NCBI GenBank assembly: GCA_024233135.1
Contig: JACKPZ010000016.1
Span: 34,788 to 98,787, forward strand
Origin: Akkermansiaceae bacterium
GTDB taxonomy: Bacteria > Verrucomicrobiota > Verrucomicrobiia > Verrucomicrobiales > Akkermansiaceae
Length of the DNA: 64,000 nucleotides
Direction of reading: 5' to 3'
Position 1 is the first letter of the stretch. The number at the start of each line of letters is the position of its first letter. The position numbers and the translations under genes are program-made. Positions 39,440-46,161 of this stretch are shown piece by piece. Below the pieces are notes generated by a model. The model searched no databases and was not told where the DNA came from. It saw only the letters and a program-made list of their open reading frames with translations.

Positions 39440-40422
39440 ATGAACCCCGTCCGCATTCTCCTCACCACCACGTCCTATCAGGACATTCCCGGCCCGCACC
39501 ACGAGCTGCTCGAATCCACCGGCATCGAAATCGTCCACGAGCGCGGCCTGCTCAGCGAGGAGCGCATGCTGGAGCTCGTCGGCGACTTCGACGCCATTCT
39601 CTGCGGTGACGACGTGATCTCGCGCGCCGTGCTGGAGAAAGCCGCACCGCGCCTGAAGATCCTCAGCAAATACGGCATCGGCGTGGACAAGATCGACGTC
39701 AAGGCCGCCACCGAGATGGGCATCCCGCTGTCGTTCTGCCCTGGCGTGAACACACGACCGTGGCCGAGCACACCTTCGCGCTCCTGCTGGCCTGGTCCGC
39801 AACCTTCTGAATCGCCAACGCCACGCGCGCCGGGAACTGGAAACGCCTCACCGGCCACGAGATCATGGGCAAGACGATCGGCATCGTCGGCCTCGGCCGC
39901 ATCGGCAAGGAAGTCGCCATCCGCGCCAAGGCCTTCGGCATGAACGTGATCGGCTACGACGTCTATTGGGACGAAGCCTTCGCCGCCGCGCACGACATCA
40001 CGCGCGTTCCGAGCATGGCGGAGATCTTCACCGGCGCGGACATCATTTCCCTCCACACCAACCTCACCGACGAAACGCGAGACATGATCCGCGCGGAGTC
40101 GATCGCCACCATGAAGGACGGCGTGATCCTGCTCAACTGCAGCCGCGGTGAGGTGGTCAACACCGCGGACCTCGCCGCCGCGCTCAACAGCGGCAAGGTG
40201 GGCGGCTACGGTGCCGACGTGCTCGACGAGGAGCCGCCGCCCGCCGATCACCCGCTGCTCACGGCGAAAAACTGCATCGTCACCTCCCACATCGGCTCGC
40301 GCACCTACGAAAGCGTCCAGCGCCAGGCGATGATGGCCGCCACCAACCTGCTCCACATGCTCCGCGGCGAAAAACCGCTCGCCCAGGTCAACGACGCGCC
40401 GATCCCTTCCGCACTTCTCTAA
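39440..40422 (+). CDS. D-isomer-specific 2-hydroxyacid dehydrogenase (frame broken)
   Basis: The gene encodes an NAD-dependent dehydrogenase of the D-3-phosphoglycerate/2-ketogluconate reductase family, about 327 residues when corrected. The N-terminal part (MNPVRILLTTTSYQDIPGPHHELL...ILSKYGIGVDKIDVKAATEMGIPLSFCPGVN) breaks at ~39751, ~39790 and ~39809, where lost bases interrupt the expected HTTVAEHTFALLLALVRNLL. It resumes with NATRAGNWKRLTG, the Rossmann loop GIVGLGRIGKEVA, the arginine region LLNCSRGEVVNTADL, and the catalytic histidine in NCIVTSHIGSRT. All signature residues are present, so the active enzyme probably exists in the organism. It is the first gene behind the LacI-controlled promoter; reduction of a 2-keto sugar acid is the likely role. 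Confidence 0.82.
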
Positions 40423-40433
40423 CACCCGAACCC

Positions 40434-41531
40434 ATGTCCGAAACCTTTTACGTCGTTCCCGAGGAACAACACAACGAGCTGGTCGCCGCCGCCTACCGCA
40501 AGCGCGGCTATTCGAAAGCCGAGGCCGCCGACGGCGCGAAGTTCTGTGCCGAGGCCAGCCGCCACGGGATCCGCACCCACAACGCGCTCAAGGCGCTGCA
40601 CCTCGATCACTTGTTCGGCTCCGCCGCCGGAGGTTGCGTGCCGAAAGCCAAGATCGAGAAGGTGAAGACCCGCTTCCGCGGCGCGGAAGTTTGGAACGCC
40701 AACAAGAAACTCGGACAGGCCACCGGCTACGCCGCCATCGAGGCCGCCATCAAACTGGCCGACAAATACGGCGTCGGCATGGTCTCGGTCGACACCGCCT
40801 TCCACTATCTGTGGGGCGGCGGCTACGTGATGGAGGCCGCGCGCCGCGGCTACATCGCCTACACCAACTGCACCGCCGCGCTCGCCGAGGTGGTCCCCTT
40901 CGGCGGCAGATTCCCGACGCTCGGCACCAACCCGCACTCGTGGGGTTTCCCGACCACCGAGGCGGTCGGCTACCCGCTCGTCATCGACTGGGCGACCTCG
41001 GTCGTCGCCATGGGCCGCGTCCAACAACTCGCCCGCGAAGGCAAGGAACTGCCGCCCGGTGCCGCCGTCGATGAAAACGGCCAGCCGACCACCGACCCGA
41101 ACGCCGCCAAGTTCCTCGTCCCCTTCGGCGCGCACAAGGGCTACGGCCTCGCGTTGATGAACGAGATCATCGGTGCCTTCATCGGCGGCTCGCTGCCGAC
41201 CATCCGCAACCGCTGGGACAAGGTGGGAGAAGGCGAAAAAGGAACCTGCGCGTTCTTCTTCCAGGTCTGGCATCCGGATGCGATGAACGCCGGCGCCTTC
41301 GCCAAGGGCCGCAGCCAGAGCGAAAACGTGAAAGCCGTCATCGGCGACATCCTCGGCCACGGCAACGAAAACTGCGTGCTGCCCGGCCAGTTCGAGGCCG
41401 CCGCCGCCGCCCGCTGCGCCAAGAACGGCGGACTGTTGTTTTCCGAAGCCGAGATCCTCGCCTTCAACGACCTCGCCAAAGAAGCCCGCAAGGCGAAATG
41501 GAAGGTCTCCGATTTCAAACAAGCCGAATAA
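40434..41531 (+). CDS. Ldh2 (malate/L-lactate/2,3-diketogulonate) family oxidoreductase
   Basis: This 365-residue NAD(P)H-dependent oxidoreductase belongs to the Ldh2/YlbC/YiaK family, which acts on 2-keto acids in sugar-acid and ureide metabolism. Recognisable are SRHGIRTHNALKAL near the N-terminus (catalytic His context), GQATGYAAIEAAIKLADKYGVGMVSV, FGGRFPTLGTNPHSWGFPT (NAD-binding loop) and FLVPFGAHKGYGLALMNEI (conserved HKGYGL). The length is slightly above the usual 330-350. It starts 11 bp after the 2-hydroxyacid dehydrogenase, so it is co-transcribed. The specific substrate cannot be read from the sequence; the KDG kinase-like gene downstream favours a uronate or aldonate pathway. Confidence 0.85.
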   Translation: MSETFYVVPEEQHNELVAAAYRKRGYSKAEAADGAKFCAEASRHGIRTHNALKALHLDHLFGSAAGGCVPKAKIEKVKTRFRGAEVWNANKKLGQATGYAAIEAAIKLADKYGVGMVSVDTAFHYLWGGGYVMEAARRGYIAYTNCTAALAEVVPFGGRFPTLGTNPHSWGFPTTEAVGYPLVIDWATSVVAMGRVQQLAREGKELPPGAAVDENGQPTTDPNAAKFLVPFGAHKGYGLALMNEIIGAFIGGSLPTIRNRWDKVGEGEKGTCAFFFQVWHPDAMNAGAFAKGRSQSENVKAVIGDILGHGNENCVLPGQFEAAAAARCAKNGGLLFSEAEILAFNDLAKEARKAKWKVSDFKQAE

Positions 41532-41541
41532 CCCGGTTTCC

Positions 41542-41570
41542 AACCACGAAAGACACGAAATCGCACGAAA
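41542..41570 (+). repeat. Left 29-bp inverted repeat of the GxxExxY cassette
   Basis: It begins AACCACGAAAGACACGAAA, then TC, then GCACGAAA. Its final A is the first base of the GxxExxY start codon. Compared with the right copy only the central TC (GG on the other side) differs. Confidence 0.85.
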
Positions 41571-41947
41571 TGGAAGAGCCGAAGCCGATGCATTTTGAGG
41601 AAGCGGGCCGCATCCTGGATGCCGCCGTGGAAGTGCATCGGGTGTTGGGGCATGGTTTGAACGAGAAGCCTTACGAAAATGCGCTCGTACACGAGTTCCG
41701 GCTCCGCGGCTTGGAATATGCCCAGCAACCGCGATACCCGGTGGACTACAAAGGTGCTTGCGTGGGCGAGTTCGTGCCTGACCTCGTCGTCATGGGGATC
41801 ATCATTGTAGATACCAAGACCATTGACCGCATCACCGACCACGAAATCGGGCAAATGCTCAACTACCTGCGAATCACCGGCCTGCGCGTCGGACTCATCA
41901 TCAACTTCAAACACCGCCGCCTCGAAACACGCCGGGTTATCCTCTGA
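41570..41947 (+). CDS. GxxExxY family protein
   Basis: This 125-residue protein begins MEEPKPMHFEEAGRILDAAVEVHRVLGHGLNEKPYENAL. The motif G-L-N-E-K-P-Y is the namesake GxxExxY. Further on, VPDLVVMGIIIVDTKTI and ITDHEIGQMLNYLRITGLRVGLIINF follow, where D...K-T resembles the catalytic strand of PD-(D/E)XK-like nucleases. The family is common and often multicopy in Verrucomicrobiota and Planctomycetota and has no settled function. The start was chosen at 41570 because it coincides with the end of the left inverted repeat and gives the family's normal length; in-frame codons upstream read through the repeat. It is flanked by inverted repeats and interrupts an otherwise coherent sugar-acid operon. 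Confidence 0.88.
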   Translation: MEEPKPMHFEEAGRILDAAVEVHRVLGHGLNEKPYENALVHEFRLRGLEYAQQPRYPVDYKGACVGEFVPDLVVMGIIIVDTKTIDRITDHEIGQMLNYLRITGLRVGLIINFKHRRLETRRVIL

Positions 41948-41948
41948 C

Positions 41949-41977
41949 TTTCGTGCCCTTTCGTGTCTTTCGTGGTT
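41949..41977 (-). repeat. Right 29-bp inverted repeat of the GxxExxY cassette
   Basis: Read on the minus strand it is AACCACGAAAGACACGAAA, then GG, then GCACGAAA, matching the left repeat at 27 of 29 positions. It begins two bases after the GxxExxY stop codon and ends 21 bp before the next start codon. Confidence 0.85.
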
Positions 41978-41998
41978 CAAATTCCAACCCCAGATACC

Positions 41999-43096
41999 AT
42001 GTCCCTGACCATCAAACCGAAATCCGACTGCGCCTTCGACCAGATCTCGCTTGGCGAGGTCATGCTCCGCCTCGATCCCGGCGAGGGCCGCATCCGCACC
42101 GCACGCAACTTCCAGGTCTGGGAAGGCGGCGGCGAATACAACACCTCGCGCGGCCTGCGCAAATGCTTCGGCTACAAGACCGCGGTGGTCACCGCGTTTG
42201 TCGACAACGAGGTCGGCCACCTCGTCGAGGACTTCATCATGCAGGGCGGAGTCGCCACCGACTTCATCCAGTGGCGCGAGGATGATGGCATCGGCCGCAA
42301 CGTGCGCAACGGCCTGAACTTCACCGAACGCGGCTTCGGCATCCGCGGTGCCGTCGGCAACCCGGACCGCGGCAACACCGCCGCCTCGCAACTCAAGCCC
42401 GGCGACATCGACTGGGACCACATCTTCGGCACGCTCGGCGCGCGTTGGTTCCACACCGGCGGCATCTACGCGGCTCTGTCGGAAACCACCGCCGAACTCA
42501 CCATCGAGGCGGTCAAGGCGGCCAACAAATACGGCACCATCGTTTCCTACGACCTCAACTACCGCCCGTCGCTGTGGAAATCCATCGGCGGCCTCGCCAA
42601 GGCGCAGGAGGTGAACCGCGAGATCGCGAAGTACGTCGATGTGATGATCGGCAACGAGGAGGACTTCACCGCCTCGCTCGGCTTCGAGGTCAAGGGCGTG
42701 GACCACAACATCTCGAAGATCGAACTCGACGCCTTCAAGGCGATGATCGAGACCGCGGTTTCCGAGTTTCCGAACTTCAAGGTCGCCGCCACCACCCTGC
42801 GCGGCGTGAAAACCGCCACCGTGAACGACTGGTCGGCCATCCTCTGGCACGACGGAAAGTTCCACGAATCCCGCAAATACGACGACCTCGAGATTCTCGA
42901 CCGCGTCGGCGGCGGCGACTCGTTCGCGTCCGGCGTGCAGTTCGGCTTCATGGAGTTCAACGACCCGCAGAAGGCCGTCGAATACGGCGCGGCGCACGGT
43001 GCGCTGGCTTCGACCACGCCCGGCGACACATCGATGGCCACCCGCAAGGAGGTCGAAAAACAAATCTCCGGTGGCGGCGCCCGCGTCGTCCGCTAA
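41999..43096 (+). CDS. kdgK: PfkB-family sugar kinase, probable 2-keto-3-deoxygluconate kinase
   Basis: This 365-residue protein starts at 41999 (MSLTIKPKSDCAFDQISLGEVMLRLDPGEGRIRTARNF). The ribokinase/PfkB architecture is clear: substrate-binding GGGEYNTSRGLRKCFGYKTAVVTAF near the N-terminus, GARWFHTGGIYAALSE, the Asn/Asp strand IVSYDLNYRPSLWKS (shared with KDG kinases), and the ATP/anion-hole motif ILDRVGGGDSFASG containing the catalytic Asp. Phosphorylation of 2-keto-3-deoxygluconate or a related keto sugar acid is inferred from YDLNYRPSLW and the operon partners. It follows the GxxExxY cassette and precedes gnd, separated from it by a hairpin repeat. Confidence 0.82.
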   Translation: MSLTIKPKSDCAFDQISLGEVMLRLDPGEGRIRTARNFQVWEGGGEYNTSRGLRKCFGYKTAVVTAFVDNEVGHLVEDFIMQGGVATDFIQWREDDGIGRNVRNGLNFTERGFGIRGAVGNPDRGNTAASQLKPGDIDWDHIFGTLGARWFHTGGIYAALSETTAELTIEAVKAANKYGTIVSYDLNYRPSLWKSIGGLAKAQEVNREIAKYVDVMIGNEEDFTASLGFEVKGVDHNISKIELDAFKAMIETAVSEFPNFKVAATTLRGVKTATVNDWSAILWHDGKFHESRKYDDLEILDRVGGGDSFASGVQFGFMEFNDPQKAVEYGAAHGALASTTPGDTSMATRKEVEKQISGGGARVVR

Positions 43097-43097
43097 T

Positions 43098-43123
43098 CGT
43101 GGCGGTGGCTTCCAGCCGCCACG
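43098..43123 (+). repeat. REP-like intergenic hairpin between kdgK-like gene and gnd
   Basis: CGTGGCGG (43098-43105) and CCGCCACG (43116-43123) are perfect 8-bp arms around a 10-nt loop. There is no T-tract, so it is not a classical terminator. It may be a REP element, modulate mRNA decay, or attenuate transcription into gnd. Confidence 0.6.
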
Positions 43124-43156
43124 CCCCGTTCTATCAGAATCAACACAACCAACATC

Positions 43157-44659
43157 ATGTCCGAACCACTCTCCGACATCGGCCTCATCGGCCTGGCCGT
43201 CATGGGCCAGAACCTCGCCCTCAACATCGCGGACCACGGTTTCCGCATCTCCGTCTACAACCGCACGACCTCCAAGATGGAGGAATTCGTCGCCGAAAAC
43301 CCGGACACGCCCGGCGGTCTCGTCGGGTTTCCGACCATGGAGGAATTCGCCGCCAGCCTGAAACGCCCGCGCCGCGCCGTGATCATGGTGCAGGCCGGAA
43401 AGGCGACCGACGCGGTGATCGACTCTCTGACCGAAGTCTTCGAACCCGGCGACATCATCATCGACGGCGGCAACGCCAAGTGGACCGACACGATCCGCCG
43501 CGAGCAGGAACTCAAGGAAAAGGGATTCCTGTTCATCGGCAGCGGCGTGTCCGGTGGTGAGGAAGGCGCTCGTTTCGGCCCGGCCCTGATGCCCGGCGGC
43601 GACAAGGATGCCTACAGCCACCTCGAACCCGTCTGGAACGCGATCGCCGCCAAAGTCGATGCGGAGACCGGCAAGGAACTCAAGGGCGCGGCCCCCGGCA
43701 AGCCGATCGAAGGCGGCGTGCCCTGCGCCACCTACATCGGCACCGACGGCGCCGGCCACTACGTGAAGATGGTCCACAACGGCATCGAGTATGGCGACAT
43801 GCAGATGATCTGCGAGGCCTACGACCTGATGCGCAAACTGCTCGGCATGTCCGCCCCGGAGATCGCCGCGGTGTTCAAGAAGTGGAACACCGGCGTGCTC
43901 GACAGCTTCCTCATCGAGATCACCGGAGAGGTGCTCGCGCAGAAGGATCCGGTGACCGGTGGCGACCTCGTGGACCTGATCCTCGACACCGCCGGCCAGA
44001 AGGGCACGGGCAAATGGACCAGCGTCAGCGCGCTCGACATGGGCGTGCCCGCGCCAACCGTCGCCGAGGCGGTCTTCGCCCGCTGCGTCTCCGCGGTGAA
44101 GGACGAACGCGTCGCCGCCAGCAAGATCCTCACCGGTCCGGACGCCACCTATCAGGGCGACAAGGACGAGCTCATCGACGCCATCCACGCCGCGCTCTAT
44201 TGCTCGAAGATCTGCTCGTATGCGCAGGGTTTCCAGCTCATGCGCGAGGCCCAGAACGAATACGGCTGGACGCTCGACTTCGGCCACATCGCCCAGATCT
44301 TCCGGGGCGGCTGCATCATCCGCGCCGTCTTCCTCCAGAAGATCACCGAGGCTTTCGAGCGCGACGGCAAACTCGCCAACCTGCTGCTCGACCCGTATTT
44401 CCAAGGCGAGGTCGACAAGCTCCAGGCGCAATGGCGCAAGGTCGTCGCCACCGCCGCGCTCAACGGCGTGCCGGCGCCGTGCATGGGCAGCGCGCTTTCC
44501 TACTACGATGGATATCGTAGCGAGAAGCTGCCCGCCAACCTGCTCCAGGGCCAGCGCGACTACTTCGGTGCGCACACCTACGAGCGCACCGACCAGCCGC
44601 GCGGGAAGTTCTTCCACGTCGACTGGCCGGAGCCCGGCCGCCCGCAGCTCGAGATGTGA
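43157..44659 (+). CDS. gnd: 6-phosphogluconate dehydrogenase, decarboxylating
   Basis: This 500-residue protein oxidatively decarboxylates 6-phosphogluconate to ribulose-5-phosphate. The Rossmann motif is IGLIGLAVMGQNLALNIADHG with NRTTSKMEEF following. Also present are IIDGGNAKWTDTIRR, FIGSGVSGGEEGARFGPALMPGG, the catalytic lysine/asparagine region GAGHYVKMVHNGIEYGDMQ, the tetramer-contact region GTGKWTSVSALDMGVPAPT and the C-terminal QRDYFGAHTYERTD. Length and signatures match the long (about 470-490) type. As the last gene of the LacI-controlled set, followed by a strong terminator, it links the sugar-acid route to the pentose phosphate pathway. Confidence 0.96.
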   Translation: MSEPLSDIGLIGLAVMGQNLALNIADHGFRISVYNRTTSKMEEFVAENPDTPGGLVGFPTMEEFAASLKRPRRAVIMVQAGKATDAVIDSLTEVFEPGDIIIDGGNAKWTDTIRREQELKEKGFLFIGSGVSGGEEGARFGPALMPGGDKDAYSHLEPVWNAIAAKVDAETGKELKGAAPGKPIEGGVPCATYIGTDGAGHYVKMVHNGIEYGDMQMICEAYDLMRKLLGMSAPEIAAVFKKWNTGVLDSFLIEITGEVLAQKDPVTGGDLVDLILDTAGQKGTGKWTSVSALDMGVPAPTVAEAVFARCVSAVKDERVAASKILTGPDATYQGDKDELIDAIHAALYCSKICSYAQGFQLMREAQNEYGWTLDFGHIAQIFRGGCIIRAVFLQKITEAFERDGKLANLLLDPYFQGEVDKLQAQWRKVVATAALNGVPAPCMGSALSYYDGYRSEKLPANLLQGQRDYFGAHTYERTDQPRGKFFHVDWPEPGRPQLEM

Positions 44660-44690
44660 GCCGCATCGCGGACGCAACGTTTCCAATCGC

Positions 44691-44720
44691 GAAGCCCGGG
44701 GAGCCAGCTCTCCGGGCTTC
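44691..44720 (+). terminator. Rho-independent-like terminator after gnd
   Basis: GAAGCCCGG and CCGGGCTTC form nine perfect pairs. Inner GAG/CTC pairs extend the stem past a single G-T opposition and a CCAG loop. It is followed by GTCGTTTCC, a weak T-tract. It lies 32 bp after the gnd stop. Confidence 0.75.
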
Positions 44721-44787
44721 GTCGTTTCCGGAATGTTAGGGCGCGCCGTATGAATCCGTGTCCTCCCGGCGTAGATGGCGGAACGCC

Positions 44788-46152
44788 ATGAAACGACTTT
44801 CCCTGTTGTCCGCCCTGCTCGTTTCGGCGCTCTCCGCCGCACCGTTCGAGATCACCGTCGTCGACAAGGAGAACGGCTGGCCGGTTCCGCTGGTCGAGCT
44901 GACGACCACCCACCACGAATCGTTCGTCACCGACAACGCCGGCGTGGTCGCCTTCGACCTTCCCGAGTTCATGGGCCGCGAAACATGGCTGGAAGTTTCC
45001 TCGCACGGCTACGAGGTGCCGAAAGACGGCTTCGGAAACCGCGGCGTGCGTGTCACGCCGGAGCCGGGCGGCTCGTTCACCATCGAGATCGGACGCAAGC
45101 AGATCGCCAAACGCCTCGGCCGGCTCACCGGCGCGGGATTGTTCGCCGAGAGCCAGAAACTCGGACGTTTCCGGAACTGGAAGGAACCCGGAGTCACCGG
45201 CATGGACACGGTGCAGCTCGCGACCTACCGCGGGAAACTCGCCTGGCTGTGGGGCGACACCAGCATCCCCGGCTATCCGCTCGGCATCTTCCACACTTCC
45301 GGCGCGACCACGCCGCTCAAGCCGCTGGACTCGCTGAAACCACCGGTCTCGATTTCCTATCAGTTCATCCGCGACAAGGAAGGCAAGCCGCGCGGCGTGG
45401 CGAGGATGCCCGGCGACGGACCCACATGGGTATCCGGATTTGTCGCGCTGCCGGACCGGAGCGGACGCGAACACCTCGTCGCCACCTATGCCAAAATCAA
45501 GGGCATGCTGTCTCCGTACGAGTTCGGACTGCTCGAGTGGAACGATGCGAAACAGAACTTCGACCACGTGCTGACGTTCTGGGAGAAACAGGGCGACGAG
45601 AAAGGCCCGCCCCAACCGTATCCGGACGGCCATCCGTTGATCTGGAACGACGCGGACGGCAAGGCGTGGCTCTATTTCAACGGTCCGCCGAATTTCCGCT
45701 GCCCGGCGACCTACGAGGCGTGGAAAGACCGCTCGACATGGGAGAAGGTCGAGAACCCCGCGAAATTCGACACGGTCGACGGCGGGAAAAAGATCGAGGT
45801 CGCCTCCGCGTCCGTGGCATGGAGCGAGTTCCGGAAACGCTGGATCATGATCGTCCAACAGAAGTTCGGCAAACCGTCGGGCTTCGGTGAAGTATGGTAT
45901 CTCGAAGGCAGATCCCCGGAAGGCCCCTGGGGACCCGCCGTCAAGGTGGCGACCCACGAGAACTACACGTTTTACAACGTGCAGATCGACTGGCAGCTCA
46001 CCGATCCCACGAAGCCCGTACTGCTCTTCGAGGGCACCTACGTGACGACTTTCACCGACAACCAGCGCAAGACGCCGCGCTACGACTACAACCAGGTCCT
46101 CTATCGGCTCGACCTCGACGATCCCGCGTTGTCGAAGGCGCGCCTTCCCTGA
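44788..46152 (+). CDS. Secreted five-bladed-propeller glycosidase-like protein
   Basis: This 454-residue protein starts at 44788 (MKRLSLLSALLVSALSA signal peptide). A small beta domain follows (FEITVVDKENGWPVPLVELTTTHHESFVTDNAGVVAFDLPEF), of the carboxypeptidase-regulatory-like type. From residue ~145 on the sequence has the look of DUF4185/GH43-type beta-propellers: LAWLWGDTSIPGYPLGIFHTSGA, VSGFVALPDRSGREHLVATYAKIKG, LIWNDADGKAWLYF, ASVAWSEFRKRWIMIVQQ and GEVWYLEGRSPEGPWGPAVKV. The acid/base residues cannot be pinned down by eye. It is followed 9 bp later by a sialate O-acetylesterase, so the pair probably acts on a decorated polysaccharide outside the cytoplasm. Confidence 0.7.
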   Translation: MKRLSLLSALLVSALSAAPFEITVVDKENGWPVPLVELTTTHHESFVTDNAGVVAFDLPEFMGRETWLEVSSHGYEVPKDGFGNRGVRVTPEPGGSFTIEIGRKQIAKRLGRLTGAGLFAESQKLGRFRNWKEPGVTGMDTVQLATYRGKLAWLWGDTSIPGYPLGIFHTSGATTPLKPLDSLKPPVSISYQFIRDKEGKPRGVARMPGDGPTWVSGFVALPDRSGREHLVATYAKIKGMLSPYEFGLLEWNDAKQNFDHVLTFWEKQGDEKGPPQPYPDGHPLIWNDADGKAWLYFNGPPNFRCPATYEAWKDRSTWEKVENPAKFDTVDGGKKIEVASASVAWSEFRKRWIMIVQQKFGKPSGFGEVWYLEGRSPEGPWGPAVKVATHENYTFYNVQIDWQLTDPTKPVLLFEGTYVTTFTDNQRKTPRYDYNQVLYRLDLDDPALSKARLP

Positions 46153-46161
46153 ATTGCCCAC

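Larger units (their letters stand above)
41542..41977 (+). other. Inverted-repeat-framed GxxExxY cassette
   Basis: A 436-bp unit lies inside the sugar-acid operon. A 29-bp left repeat (41542-41570) and right repeat (41949-41977) are reverse complements at 27 of 29 positions, and each contains three CACGAAA units. They hug the GxxExxY reading frame: the last base of the left repeat is the A of the ATG, and the right repeat begins two bases after the TGA. No target-site duplication is obvious and no transposase is encoded, so a mobile character is inferred only from the tight framing and the position between two co-directional metabolic genes. Confidence 0.6.

Noticed and set aside
41141..44842. 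1,233-codon minus-strand open frame
   Set aside because: It crosses four clear plus-strand genes (Ldh2, GxxExxY, kdgK-like, gnd) and would need to run through the terminator hairpin; composition is typical of antisense frames.
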